NCBI GenBank assembly: GCA_965229765.1
Contig: CBDDJT010000003.1
Coordinates: 558,001 to 622,000, forward strand
From: ASV31 sp965229765
GTDB lineage: Bacteria; Pseudomonadota; Alphaproteobacteria; Rhodobacterales; Rhodobacteraceae
Direction: 5' to 3'
DNA length: 64,000 nucleotides
Part shown: positions 45,696 to 54,653 of the stretch, in pieces
Position numbering within the stretch: position 1 is the stretch's first letter
Layout of the letters: each line of letters begins with the position of its first letter
The notes under the pieces: model-generated
Seen by the model: only the letters and a program-made list of their open reading frames with translations
Database searches by the model: none
What the model was told of the DNA's origin: nothing
Translations under genes and position numbers: made by a program

Positions 45696-47321
45696 ATGAA
45701 CCACGACTGCGAGGTGCTTGTCGTCGGCGCCGGGCCTGTGGGCCTGACGCTCGGGATCGACCTGGCGCGGCGCGGCGTCGCCGTCACGGTGATCGACCGG
45801 CGCCCCACCGCCGACCCGCTGACGGTGCGCTGCAACCACGTCTCCAGCCGCTCGATGGAAACCTTCCGCCGCCTCGGGCTTGCCGGGGCCGTGCGCGCCG
45901 CGGGATTTTCCGACGACTTCCCCCATGACGCGGCCTTCCGCACCACCGTCACGGGGCAAGAGTTCGCGCGCATCCCGATCCCGGGCCGCGCCGGGCGCCG
46001 CAGCGGCGCCCCCGGCCCCGACACATGGTGGCCCACGATGGAACCGCCGCACCGCGTCAACCAGATGTTTCTCGAACCGGTGATGATCGACCATGCCCGC
46101 GCCACGCCGGGCCTCACCCTGCGCTTCGATACCGAGCTTGCGGATTTCACCCAGGACGACACCGGCGTCACCGCCAGCCTGCGCGGCAGCGACGGCACGA
46201 CGACACGGCTGCGCGCCGCCTTCCTCGCGGGCTGCGACGGCGGCGCCTCGGGGGTGCGCAAGGCGATCGGCGGCACGCTCGTCGGCGACCCGGTGGTGCA
46301 GCGCGTTCAGTCAAGCTTCATTCACGCCCCCGGCCTGACCGCGCGGATGCAGGCCCCGCCCGCCTGGGTCTATGTCAACCTCAACCCGCGCCGCTCGGGC
46401 ACGCTCTATACCATAGCCGAGGATGACCGTTTTCTCGTCCACAACTACCTGCGCCCGGACGAGACCGATTTCGACGCCATCGACCGCGACGCCTCCATCC
46501 GCACCATCCTCGGTGTGGGCCCCGGTTTCGAATACACCCTCCTGCGCAACGAGGACTGGATCGGCCGCCGCCTGATCGCCGACCGCATCCGCGCGGGCCG
46601 CGTCTTTCTCGCAGGTGACGCGGCGCATATCTGGGTCCCCTACGCGGGCTATGGCATGAACGCAGGCATCGCCGACGCCGCCGGTCTCGCATGGCTCCTT
46701 GACGCGGTGCTCAAGGGCTGGGGCGGGCCCGGAATGCTGGACGCCTACCCGGCAGAGCGCCTGCCGATCACCGAACAGGTGTCGCGCTTTGCCATGGACC
46801 ACGCCGAAAAGATGATCCGCAACCGCGGCGCCGTGCCGGGCGAGATCGAGGACGACACGCCCGAGGGTGCGGCCGCGCGCGACCGCTTTGGCCAGCTTTG
46901 CTACGATGTGAACGTCAACCAGTATTGCTGCGCCGGGCTGAACTTCGGCTATTTCTACGACGCCTCGCCGATCATCGTGACCGACGGCGCCGCGCCGCCC
47001 GCCTACACGATGGGCAGCTTCACCCCCTCCACCGTGCCCGGCTGCCGCACGCCGCACGCCGTCATGCCCGACGGCAGCTCGCTCTACGACCATCTGGGGC
47101 CGGGCTACACGCTCCTGCGTCGTGACGGTCACGGCGGCGGGGCACTGGCCCGCGCCGCATCGGCGGCGGACGTCCCGCTTGCGACCGTCGATCTGCCCCC
47201 CGGGTCGGGCTATGACACCGCGCTTGTCCTCGCCCGCCCCGACGCCCATGTCGCATGGCGCGGCGCGGCGGACCCCGCGGACCCCGCCGCGCTGATCGCG
47301 CGCCTCTCGGGACAGGCCTGA
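45696..47321 (+). CDS. FAD-dependent monooxygenase (PheA/TfdB-type aromatic hydroxylase)
   Basis: A 541-aa class A flavoprotein hydroxylase. It has the dinucleotide fold VLVVGAGPVGLTLGIDLARRG, the DG motif LAGCDGGASGVRKAIG and the GD motif VFLAGDAAHIWVPYAGYGMNAGI. The C-terminal thioredoxin-like extension found in phenol hydroxylases seems present (from about 460). It would insert one oxygen into an aromatic substrate using NAD(P)H and O2. ATG 45696 has AAGGGAGG seven bases upstream. Its own substrate is not evident; MarR and ring-cleavage-like partners downstream support aromatic catabolism. Confidence 0.88.
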   Translation: MNHDCEVLVVGAGPVGLTLGIDLARRGVAVTVIDRRPTADPLTVRCNHVSSRSMETFRRLGLAGAVRAAGFSDDFPHDAAFRTTVTGQEFARIPIPGRAGRRSGAPGPDTWWPTMEPPHRVNQMFLEPVMIDHARATPGLTLRFDTELADFTQDDTGVTASLRGSDGTTTRLRAAFLAGCDGGASGVRKAIGGTLVGDPVVQRVQSSFIHAPGLTARMQAPPAWVYVNLNPRRSGTLYTIAEDDRFLVHNYLRPDETDFDAIDRDASIRTILGVGPGFEYTLLRNEDWIGRRLIADRIRAGRVFLAGDAAHIWVPYAGYGMNAGIADAAGLAWLLDAVLKGWGGPGMLDAYPAERLPITEQVSRFAMDHAEKMIRNRGAVPGEIEDDTPEGAAARDRFGQLCYDVNVNQYCCAGLNFGYFYDASPIIVTDGAAPPAYTMGSFTPSTVPGCRTPHAVMPDGSSLYDHLGPGYTLLRRDGHGGGALARAASAADVPLATVDLPPGSGYDTALVLARPDAHVAWRGAADPADPAALIARLSGQA

Positions 47322-47336
47322 CCCGTCGCCGTGCAA

Positions 47337-47382
47337 GGCGCGCGCGCCCGGCTTCTTCTGTTCAGAAATACTCCCGCCGGAG
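47337..47382. repeat. Run of three small palindromes after the monooxygenase gene
   Basis: GGCGCGCGCGCC (47337-47348), TTCTG-TT-CAGAA (47356-47367) and CTCC-CGCC-GGAG (47371-47382) follow each other within 46 bases, starting 15 bases after the stop codon. They could end the monooxygenase transcript. The compact layout looks like a dispersed intergenic element, but only one copy is in this window. Confidence 0.45.
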
Positions 47383-47416
47383 GCACGCCGCATCGCGGCG
47401 TTCCCCCGCGCCTCGC

Positions 47417-47449
47417 GCCGACGTCGCGCCGACGTTGTGCCGACGCGAT
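47417..47449. repeat. 11-bp-period direct repeat, three copies
   Basis: GCCGACGTCGC, GCCGACGTTGT and GCCGACGCGAT are back-to-back 11-bp units in the 236-base gap before the MarR gene. The same unit with the same period occurs four times inside a gene at 62797-62840. One turn of DNA per unit would place identical faces on one side of the helix. Confidence 0.7.
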
Positions 47450-47547
47450 GCCGCTCCCCCTGGACGGGCCGGATCGGGACCGGACCGGGGCCGGATTCCT
47501 GCACTCGTTAAAGATTTCATTTGGCGGCGCGCGATGCCTCGTGATAG

Positions 47548-47559
47548 ATGTATTTACAT
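47548..47559. promoter_or_regulatory. Likely MarR operator overlapping the start codon
   Basis: ATGTA-TT-TACAT is a perfect palindrome whose right arm contributes the first two bases of the regulator's ATG. A similar half-site, TTAACATG, stands upstream of the monooxygenase gene near 45669. Autorepression by the MarR protein is likely; control of the monooxygenase is possible. Confidence 0.45.
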
Positions 47560-48046
47560 GAAAAGTGCCGTCAGAGCACAGACCGAGGAGGACATCGCAG
47601 CCGAATTCCGCATCACGGAGTTTCCGCTGCATTACGTTGTCTTCATTCAGAAATACGCGCAGGCCGCCTTTGCCCGCGTGCTGGAGCCGCACGGTCTGAC
47701 GAACCAGAGCTGGCGCGTGCTTGCGGCCCTGTCGGACCGTCAGCCGCGCACCATCGGCCAGATCGCCGAAACCACGGTTTTCGACCGCGCCAACCTCGGC
47801 CGCCTGATCGAATCAATGGCCCGAGACCGCCTCGTCACCCGCACCCCAGACCCCGCCGACCGCCGCGTCGTGCGCGCCGCGATGGCGCCGGAAGGGCGAC
47901 GGCTTTTCGACGCCGCCTATCCAGAGATTCTCGGCGTCTACAAGCGCTTGCTTGACGGGCTGGACAGCGCGGAACAGGCGGCTTTGATGTCGGGACTGGC
48001 CCGCATGAAGATCAACTGCATTGCCCTTTGCGAGGATCTCGTATGA
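47558..48046 (+). CDS. MarR-family transcriptional regulator
   Basis: A 162-aa winged-helix regulator: NQSWRVLAALSDRQPRTIGQIAETTVFDRANLGRLIESMARDRLVTRTPDPADRRVVRAAM contains the helix-turn-helix (IGQIAE through LIESM) and the wing with its conserved DPADRR. MarR proteins usually sense aromatic acids or their CoA esters and repress nearby catabolic genes. ATG 47558 lies in a palindrome and lacks a strong ribosome site, as for a leaderless or tightly repressed mRNA. Its stop overlaps the next ATG (ATGA), so it heads the following operon. Confidence 0.9.
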   Translation: MKSAVRAQTEEDIAAEFRITEFPLHYVVFIQKYAQAAFARVLEPHGLTNQSWRVLAALSDRQPRTIGQIAETTVFDRANLGRLIESMARDRLVTRTPDPADRRVVRAAMAPEGRRLFDAAYPEILGVYKRLLDGLDSAEQAALMSGLARMKINCIALCEDLV

Positions 48047-49095
48047 CACGGCGCGAACACTTCTACCCCGGCACCGAACCCCTGGCGGCCGACGAGATGC
48101 GGGTGACGGCGCTCGGCACGGGGCGTCCCTTCCTGCGCCGCGCACAGGCCAACACGTCCTTCCTGATAGAGCTGGGCAACGGCGACATCTTCATGATGGA
48201 CTTCGGCGCGGGCAGCCAGATGAACTTCACCGCGCTGGAAATCCCCTACCAGGACATAACCGCCTATTTCGTCACCCACCTGCACGCCGACCATGTCGGC
48301 GACTTCGCCAATGTCTGGGTCGGCGGCTGGGCGGGCGGTCGGCTGCGCCCGATGGAGATCTGGGGCCCCTCGGGCCGCGTGCCCGAACACGGGCTGAAGC
48401 ATTTCGTCGATACCCAGGTCGCCAGCTACGCCTGGGACACGATGACCCGCGTGGGCCTGCTGCCAGAGGACGGCGCGCGCGTCGTGGCGCATGAATTCGA
48501 CTATGCCGTGCCCGCCACCGTCTATGACCGTAACGGTGTGGTGCTGAAGGCCTTTCCCGCCGTCCACATCTACGACGGGCCGATCAGCTACCGGCTGGAA
48601 TGGAACGGGCTGACCTTCGTCTTCTCCGGCGACACCACGCCCAGCCGGTTCATGCTGGATCACGGCAAGGGCGCGGATCTGCTGATCCACGAGGCGTTCA
48701 ACACCGTCGACCAGCTGATGGCGCGCTCTGGCTACGACATACGCACCGCCACGGGCATCGGCACCATCGCCCACACCGCCCCGGCCGAGGTCGGGCCGGT
48801 GCTGGCCGAATGCGCGCCGCGCCACGCGGTCCTTTATCACCACTTCAACGATTTCGACACCGCGCCCGGCATCGAGGCCGACGTGCGCAAGACCTACGAC
48901 GGCCCGCTGACACTGGCCCGCGACCTGATGGTCTGGAACGTCACGAAGGACGAGATCGCCGTGCGCATGGCCGTGGTGGCCGATCACGTCTGGCCGAACA
49001 AGACGCATCACGACGACTTCCGCGCCGCCACCCGGGCCGAGCGGCCGAAGATGTCGCAATGGCTGACCGACGCGATCCTGTTTCCCAAGAGTTGA
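48043..49095 (+). CDS. Metallo-beta-lactamase-fold hydrolase
   Basis: The 350-aa product has the Zn-binding THLHADHVGDF motif, FSGDTTPS with the bridging Asp, and IAHTAPAEV and LYHHFND as further His ligands. The layout is that of the RNase Z/arylsulfatase-like branch of the fold (ALGTGRPFLRRAQANTSFLIE at the start). No signal peptide is present. It overlaps the MarR gene by four bases and precedes the TAXI transporter, so it likely hydrolyses an ester, lactone or sulfate on the imported compound. Confidence 0.85.
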   Translation: MTRREHFYPGTEPLAADEMRVTALGTGRPFLRRAQANTSFLIELGNGDIFMMDFGAGSQMNFTALEIPYQDITAYFVTHLHADHVGDFANVWVGGWAGGRLRPMEIWGPSGRVPEHGLKHFVDTQVASYAWDTMTRVGLLPEDGARVVAHEFDYAVPATVYDRNGVVLKAFPAVHIYDGPISYRLEWNGLTFVFSGDTTPSRFMLDHGKGADLLIHEAFNTVDQLMARSGYDIRTATGIGTIAHTAPAEVGPVLAECAPRHAVLYHHFNDFDTAPGIEADVRKTYDGPLTLARDLMVWNVTKDEIAVRMAVVADHVWPNKTHHDDFRAATRAERPKMSQWLTDAILFPKS

Positions 49096-49171
49096 CCGGC
49101 ACGCGCGGCGGCGGGGACCGCGCGGGCACACGACACAACAGCCCCGCAGGACAACACCAGGGAGGAAGACC

Positions 49172-50197
49172 ATGAAGCACTTCATGAAGGGTACGCTGGG
49201 CGCGGTGGCGATCGCCGCATCGGCGCTTGCGTTCGCGGCCACCAGCGCTTCGGCCGAATTGCGGCGGGTAACGATCGGAACCAACCCACAGGGCACGCTC
49301 TACTTCGTGGTGGGCGGCGGCCTTGGCAAACTGTTCTCGGACGAGCTTGGCATAGTCGCCACGGCCCAGCCCTATGCCGGATCGTCGGTCTACCTGCCGC
49401 TGATCCAGTCGGGCGAAGTGACGCTTGGCTTCTCGTCGTCGCTCGACACCAACCTCGCCTACAACGGGCTTGACGTCTACGAGGGCAGCGGCGGTCTGGA
49501 CAAGCTGCGCAGCTTCGCACGCGGCTGGCCCCTGCCCTATGCCTTCTTCGCCCGGGCCGACAGCGGCATGACCGAGGTTGCGGACCTGAAAGGCAAGAAG
49601 GTCGCCGTCGCCTTCAAGGCCAACGCCGCGCTCGAGGCGGCGAACCGCGCCATGCTGGCCGCCGCCGGGCTCGATCCCGACACCGACGTGGACAGCGTGA
49701 CGATCACCGGCATTCCCGAAGGCTACAACCTTGTGACCGAAGGCGGCGTCGCCGCGGCGGCCACGGCGCTGGCCATCCCGCTTGCGCGTCAGGCCGACAG
49801 CACCATTCCCGGCGGCATCATAATGCTGGGCGTGAACGGCGAGAACGCCACGACCGAGTTCCTGAACGCGGAACTGCCGGGCTTCTACATGACCACCGCC
49901 ATGCCCGGCGACAACAACCCCGGCGTCAAGGCAGAAACCGCGATCACCGGCTTCGACATCTTCCTGCTCGGCAGCGCCGACATGTCGGAAGATGACGCCT
50001 ACCTGCTGACCAAGACGCTCCACGAGAACCTGGAGCAGATGCAGGCGGACTACCCCGTCCTGCGCCGCAACTCCGCAGAGGGACTGGTCGCGCCGACCAA
50101 CACCGCCCCGTTCCACCCCGGTGCGGTGCGCTACTACAAGGAAGTCGGGCTCTGGACCGACGCCAACGAGTCGCGCGATTCCGCGATGATGCAGTGA
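49172..50197 (+). CDS. TRAP transporter substrate-binding protein, TAXI family
   Basis: A 341-aa periplasmic binding protein with a signal peptide (MKHFMKGTLGAVAIAASALAFA...SASA). TAXI features are VTIGTNPQGTLYFVVGGGLGKLFSDEL, YAGSSVYLPLIQSGEVTLGFSSS and DLKGKKVAVAFKANAAL. It delivers substrate to the fused permease encoded four bases downstream. GGGAGGAAG lies just before the ATG. The substrate is unknown; known TAXI ligands include glutamate and dicarboxylates. Confidence 0.92.
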   Translation: MKHFMKGTLGAVAIAASALAFAATSASAELRRVTIGTNPQGTLYFVVGGGLGKLFSDELGIVATAQPYAGSSVYLPLIQSGEVTLGFSSSLDTNLAYNGLDVYEGSGGLDKLRSFARGWPLPYAFFARADSGMTEVADLKGKKVAVAFKANAALEAANRAMLAAAGLDPDTDVDSVTITGIPEGYNLVTEGGVAAAATALAIPLARQADSTIPGGIIMLGVNGENATTEFLNAELPGFYMTTAMPGDNNPGVKAETAITGFDIFLLGSADMSEDDAYLLTKTLHENLEQMQADYPVLRRNSAEGLVAPTNTAPFHPGAVRYYKEVGLWTDANESRDSAMMQ

Positions 50198-50201
50198 CGG
50201 C

Positions 50202-52136
50202 GTGACCACCGCCGCCACCCCCCTTGGCACACGGCTGGCAGAGGGCCTTCGGGCCCTCCTGCTTCCGGCGCTGCCGGTCCTCGGCATCCTCTGGCTGATG
50301 GACGTTCCGTTTCACCTCGGCCTTGCCGTGGTGGCTGCATCGTTCCTGTCGGCCATGGCCGGGGTCTCGACCGCGCTGGCCTATCTCATCCGGCCGTTCG
50401 GCGAACGCCCCGGCTGGATCGAGATCGTGCTGGCGCTGGCCGGAATGGCCGCATGGTTCTGGGGGGGGTGGAACCATGCCGACTGGCTGGTCGATTTCGC
50501 CAACCGCGGCATCGGCAAATGGGGCCCGGGCGTCGTGGGCATCGTGCTGCTGCTGGAAGGCGTGCGGCGGGTCTGCGGCCTGCCGGTGGCGCTGGTGGCC
50601 GTTGTCTGCCTTGTCTACGCCTTCCTTGGCCACCACCTGCCCGGCAACCTCGAAGCGCCCTACACCGCGCCGGCGCGCGTGGTTCTCTACATGTATTCCG
50701 ACACCAACGGCGTGCCCGGCCTTGTCATGGGCGTGGCTTCGACCGTGGTTCTGGGCTTCGTCGTCATGGGCGCGGTGATGGGCGCCGTCGGCGCATCCGC
50801 CTTCTTTACCGACGCGGCCCTTGGCGTGATGGGCGGGCGGCGCGGCGGCCCGGCCAAGGTGGCCGTCGTCGCCTCGACGCTCTTCGGCTCGATCTCGGGC
50901 TCGACCGTCGGCAACGTGATGACGACGGGCGTCGTCACCATCCCGCTGATGAAACGAACGGGCTTCAAGCCCCATGTCGCGGGCGCGATCGAGGCCGTGG
51001 CCTCGAACGGCGGGCAACTGGCCCCGCCGGTGATGGGCGCCACCGCCTTCCTGATCGCCGAGTTCCTTCAGGTCCCCTATTCCGAGGTCGTTCTGGCCGC
51101 CGCGATTCCCGCGGCGATCTACTACCTCGTCCTGTTCCTTCAGGTCGACCTGATCGCTGCGCGCGAGGGTCTGGACGGCCTGCCGAAGTCAGAGCTTCCG
51201 TCGATCTGGCGCGTGCTGGCGCGCGGCTGGGTCTACCTCGTGCCCATCGGCCTGCTGATCTGGCTTCTGTTCTGGCAGGGCTACCAGCCGGGCAAGTCCG
51301 CGCTCTATGCCGCGCTGGGGATGATCGTGGCGGGCGTGCTCGCCGGCGGTCCGGGCCGCGACTGGCAAGCGCTGCTTCGGGTGTTCCACGAGGCGGGAAG
51401 CACTCTGGTCACGCTTTTGCTGATCTGCGGCGCGGCCGGGCTTGTGATCGGGTCTCTCAACCTCACGGGGCTGGGCTTTCTGCTGACGAACGCGCTTTCG
51501 GGCGTGGGCGAAAGCTTTGGGATATTCCCGATGCTGGCCGTGACCGCCGTGATCGCGATCTTCCTCGGGATGGGGATGCCCACGGCGGCGGTCTACATCG
51601 TGCTGTCGATCATCCTCGCCCCCGCGCTGACGCGCATGGGCATGGTGCCGATGGCAGCCCATCTCTTCATCTTCTACTTCGGGCTCTTGTCGATGCTGAC
51701 CCCGCCGGTCGCCGTCGCCTCCTATACGGCGGGCGCGCTTGCGGGCGCCGGGCTCTGGCAGACGGGGCTTGCGGGAATGCGGCTGGGGGCAGGCGCGTTC
51801 ATCCTGCCGTTCATCTTCGCGCTCAACCCCGCGCTGCTGGGCTACGGCACGTTCTTCGAGGATGCCGTGGCGATCTGCACGGTGGTGGCGGGCAGCTACC
51901 TTCTGGCCTCTGCGCTGGTCGGCATCGGATCGGGCGCGCGGGCGATCGGGCTGCAAGCGGCGCTTGTCGCCGCCGCCGGGATCGTCGGCACCGCGTCACT
52001 CTGGCTCGGCGGGTCCTCGCCCGTCGCGCTGGCGCTCGCGGTCGCCGTTGCGGCCTTTGCATGGTTCGGGGGGCCGTCGCTCTTGCGTCCGCCGCGCCCC
52101 GCTATCCACAATCCGACACAGGGAGACACCGGATGA
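50202..52136 (+). CDS. TRAP transporter fused permease (DctQ-DctM fusion, TAXI-linked)
   Basis: A 644-aa protein with around 16 membrane helices. The first part corresponds to the small subunit; the rest is DctM-like with LFGSISGSTVGNVMTTGVVT, SNGGQLAPPVMGATAFLIAE and FLGMGMPTAAVYIVLSIILA. Fusion of the two subunits is usual for TAXI systems. Translation starts at GTG 50202, four bases after the binding protein. The stop overlaps the ATG of the dioxygenase by four bases (ATGA), linking uptake and catabolism tightly. Confidence 0.92.
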   Translation: MTTAATPLGTRLAEGLRALLLPALPVLGILWLMDVPFHLGLAVVAASFLSAMAGVSTALAYLIRPFGERPGWIEIVLALAGMAAWFWGGWNHADWLVDFANRGIGKWGPGVVGIVLLLEGVRRVCGLPVALVAVVCLVYAFLGHHLPGNLEAPYTAPARVVLYMYSDTNGVPGLVMGVASTVVLGFVVMGAVMGAVGASAFFTDAALGVMGGRRGGPAKVAVVASTLFGSISGSTVGNVMTTGVVTIPLMKRTGFKPHVAGAIEAVASNGGQLAPPVMGATAFLIAEFLQVPYSEVVLAAAIPAAIYYLVLFLQVDLIAAREGLDGLPKSELPSIWRVLARGWVYLVPIGLLIWLLFWQGYQPGKSALYAALGMIVAGVLAGGPGRDWQALLRVFHEAGSTLVTLLLICGAAGLVIGSLNLTGLGFLLTNALSGVGESFGIFPMLAVTAVIAIFLGMGMPTAAVYIVLSIILAPALTRMGMVPMAAHLFIFYFGLLSMLTPPVAVASYTAGALAGAGLWQTGLAGMRLGAGAFILPFIFALNPALLGYGTFFEDAVAICTVVAGSYLLASALVGIGSGARAIGLQAALVAAAGIVGTASLWLGGSSPVALALAVAVAAFAWFGGPSLLRPPRPAIHNPTQGDTG

Positions 52137-53092
52137 CCACCGACACCCTTTCGCGCACCGACCTGGCCGTGCGCCGAATAAACCCCAACATCGGGGCGGA
52201 AATCGTCGGCGCCGACCCGACCCGCGCCCAAAGCGCGGCAGAGGTCGCCACCATCACCGACGCGCTGGTCGAGCACGAGGTTCTCGTGTTCCGCAATCTC
52301 GACATCACCGTCGACCATCAGGTCGGTTTTGCCCGCAACTTCGGCGAACTGACGGTGCATCCCTTCTCGCCCAACATGGGCGACAAGCCCGAAGTCATCG
52401 TGCTGGACAACCACAAGGACAACCCGCCCCGGCTGACCGATGTCTGGCACTCTGACGAGACGTTCCGCGACGACCCGCCGCTTGGCACCATGCTCTTGTG
52501 CCGGATCACGCCCGAGATCGGCGGCGACACGCTTTTCGCCTCCATGACCTGCGCCTACGAGGGCCTGTCCGACCGGATGCAGCGCCACATCGACGGGCTG
52601 GAGGCGGTGCATGACTTCAAACCCTTCCGCACGCTCTTTTCCGGCACCGACAAGGACCGCGCAAAGCTGCGAGAGATGGAGGACAAATTCCCCAATCCCA
52701 CCCATCCGGTGGTGCGAATCCACCCCGTCTCGGGGCGCCGCATCCTGAACGTGAACCCCCAGTTCACCGCCCGCATCGTCGGCATGAAGGACAGCGAAAG
52801 CCAGACGCTGCTGGACTACCTCTACCAGCAGACGCTGATCCCCGACTACCAGCTGCGCGTCCGGTGGGAACCGGGGCAGATGGCCTTCTGGGACAACCGC
52901 GCGACCCAGCACTATGCCGTGCACGACTACTGGCCCCAGCGCCGCCGGATGGAACGCGTGACGCTCATGGGCGACCGCCCCTTCGGCGTCGAGACCGCAG
53001 AGACCGTCGGCGGCGACAAGATCGCCGCGCTGCGCACCAGGGACCTGACCGAGGGCACCGGCGAAACCGCCAGACGCCAGTTCGAACGCTGA
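52133..53092 (+). CDS. TauD/TfdA-family Fe(II)/2-oxoglutarate dioxygenase
   Basis: A 319-aa non-heme iron enzyme. The facial triad is visible as WHSDETF (His, Asp) and DNRATQHYAVHDY (distal His), followed by Arg in RRRMERVTLMGD for 2-oxoglutarate binding. NIGAEIVGADPTRAQ at the start and VLVFRNLDITVDHQVGFARNFG are typical. Family members hydroxylate taurine, 2,4-D and related compounds, often releasing sulfite or breaking an ether. It overlaps the permease gene and is followed one base later by the amidohydrolase. Confidence 0.92.
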   Translation: MTTDTLSRTDLAVRRINPNIGAEIVGADPTRAQSAAEVATITDALVEHEVLVFRNLDITVDHQVGFARNFGELTVHPFSPNMGDKPEVIVLDNHKDNPPRLTDVWHSDETFRDDPPLGTMLLCRITPEIGGDTLFASMTCAYEGLSDRMQRHIDGLEAVHDFKPFRTLFSGTDKDRAKLREMEDKFPNPTHPVVRIHPVSGRRILNVNPQFTARIVGMKDSESQTLLDYLYQQTLIPDYQLRVRWEPGQMAFWDNRATQHYAVHDYWPQRRRMERVTLMGDRPFGVETAETVGGDKIAALRTRDLTEGTGETARRQFER

Positions 53093-53093
53093 C

Positions 53094-54056
53094 GTGATCG
53101 TCGACCTGCACGCCCACCTCCTGCCTGCCGCGCTGGCCGACGCGCTGCGGGTCCGAACGGCCGCGCCGCGCATCGACGGCGCGCGGCTGGTGATGCCGGT
53201 GGGCGCGCTGGACTATGCCAGCGCCTACGAGGACCCCGCCGGACGCCTTGCCGCGATGGACGCCGCGGGCGTCGATCGCCAGCTTCTGTCGCTGCCCGGC
53301 CTCTTCGGCATCGACAGCCTGCCGACGGATCAGTCCGCGCCGCTGACACGCGCCTTCAACGAAGGCATGGCCGAAATCGCCGCCGCGCATTCCGACCGCT
53401 TCGGCTGGCTCGCCAGCCTGCCGCTGGCCGATCCCGGCGCGGCGCTTGCCGAACTGGCCCGCGCGATGGACGACGGCGCCTTGGGCGTGATCCTGCCCTG
53501 CGGCGCCATGACCTCTGTCGCGCGGGCCCATGCGGCCGCGGGGGCGATCCTGCACATGCTGGACCGGCGCGGCGGCGGGCACGTCTTCATCCACCCCGGC
53601 CGGGCGCCGGCCCAGCCCGAGCCGCCGCCCGATCCCTATCCCGACCTTGCCCACGCACGCCGCCAGATCGACATACAGACCGAGATCGCCGAGGCCGCCG
53701 TCACGCTGCTCTACTCCGACCTTCTGGACGATTACCCATCCGTCACGGTGCAGGTGGCCAACCTCGGCGGCGTGCTGCCCATGGTCAGCGAGCGGATATC
53801 AGAGGTGATCGCGGGCCGCGGCCTCGACGCGCCCGACATGGACCTGCGCGGCCGGCGCATGGTCTTCGATGTCGCCTCGATGGGGCCGCGCGCGATCGAG
53901 ATCGCGGTGGGCGTCTTCGGCGCCGATGCCATCGTGCTTGGCACGGATCAGCCGATCTTCGGCCTGACCGAGCGGCTGGGGGCCATCGCCGCCGCCGGTA
54001 TCGGCGCAGATGCGCGGCAGGCGATCCTCACGGGCGGCGCGCGCCTTCTGGGCTAG
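53094..54056 (+). CDS. Amidohydrolase-2 (ACMSD-like) family protein
   Basis: A 320-aa TIM-barrel metal enzyme starting at GTG with IVDLHAHLLP (the HxH metal site), GHVFIHPGRAP (metal His) and VLGTDQPIFG (metal Asp near the end). ACMSD-like members decarboxylate aromatic or muconate-semialdehyde acids. The position of the catalytic His usually found in an HGG motif reads ANLGG here (Leu 224), so the usual base may be missing. It sits one base after the dioxygenase gene in the same operon. Its role in the pathway is uncertain. Confidence 0.82.
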   Translation: MIVDLHAHLLPAALADALRVRTAAPRIDGARLVMPVGALDYASAYEDPAGRLAAMDAAGVDRQLLSLPGLFGIDSLPTDQSAPLTRAFNEGMAEIAAAHSDRFGWLASLPLADPGAALAELARAMDDGALGVILPCGAMTSVARAHAAAGAILHMLDRRGGGHVFIHPGRAPAQPEPPPDPYPDLAHARRQIDIQTEIAEAAVTLLYSDLLDDYPSVTVQVANLGGVLPMVSERISEVIAGRGLDAPDMDLRGRRMVFDVASMGPRAIEIAVGVFGADAIVLGTDQPIFGLTERLGAIAAAGIGADARQAILTGGARLLG

Positions 54057-54063
54057 GGTCCGG

Positions 54064-54627
54064 TCAGCCTTCGCGCCCCGCCCGCGCCGCCGCCGCATCC
54101 CGCACCCCAAGATAGCCCGCACCGGCAAGGAACGCGCCCGCCTGCGCCGCGTGGTCGTCCGAATGGACAAGGCCAAAGCCCTCGACCAGGCGGTTCATCA
54201 TGTTGAAATAGGCCGTGACCGCGACGGCAAACACCACCGCGCGGTCGTCCCACCCCGCATCGCGCATCGCCTGGGCATGGGCGTCTGTCATGCGCGCGGG
54301 CGCCTCGGTCAGCTGCCGCGCCAGCGCAAGGACCGGGCGCATCCGGTCCTCGACCGGCGCGCTGTCGGGGTCGTCCGCCAGCGCCGCCAGCAGGTCCGCG
54401 TCGACACCAAAGGCACGCGCCACCTCGGCATGGATGCCATGGCAATAGCGGCACCCGTTCAGGGCCGACACATAGGCCGCCACCAGTTCGCGCTCTGCCG
54501 GGGTCAGCGGGGCGTCGCCGCGCATGACCTCGTGGCCCAGCGGGCTGACCTTCAGGAACGGGTCGGGAAAGCTGGCGAACAGGTCGCCAAGCGTCGCGAT
54601 ATCGGGGTGACCGTCCAGCCTGCTCAT
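54064..54627 (-). CDS. Carboxymuconolactone decarboxylase/AhpD-like protein
   Basis: A 187-aa all-helical protein with the AhpD-type redox motif NGCRYCHGIHAEVA and a second helical repeat (DDRAVVFAVAVTAYFNMMNR). Enzymes of this kind are either peroxidase-like (CxxC) or gamma-carboxymuconolactone decarboxylases; the CxxCH favours the former. AGGAG nine bases upstream supports ATG 54627. It is encoded 26 bases after the ThDP enzyme on the minus strand and is likely co-transcribed with it, convergent with the plus-strand catabolic operon. Confidence 0.85.
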   Translation of the reverse strand: MSRLDGHPDIATLGDLFASFPDPFLKVSPLGHEVMRGDAPLTPAERELVAAYVSALNGCRYCHGIHAEVARAFGVDADLLAALADDPDSAPVEDRMRPVLALARQLTEAPARMTDAHAQAMRDAGWDDRAVVFAVAVTAYFNMMNRLVEGFGLVHSDDHAAQAGAFLAGAGYLGVRDAAAARAGREG

Positions 54628-54653
54628 CGCCGTGTCTCCTGTGTTGCGCGACC

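Noticed and set aside
45675..45696. GTGAA...TTCAC before the monooxygenase considered as another RpiR-type site
   Set aside because: The spacing differs by several bases from the two matching sites and the gap contains the ribosome site; likely chance.
47417..47449. Short tandem repeat considered as a CRISPR array
   Set aside because: Units are 11 bp with no spacers and no cas genes are nearby.
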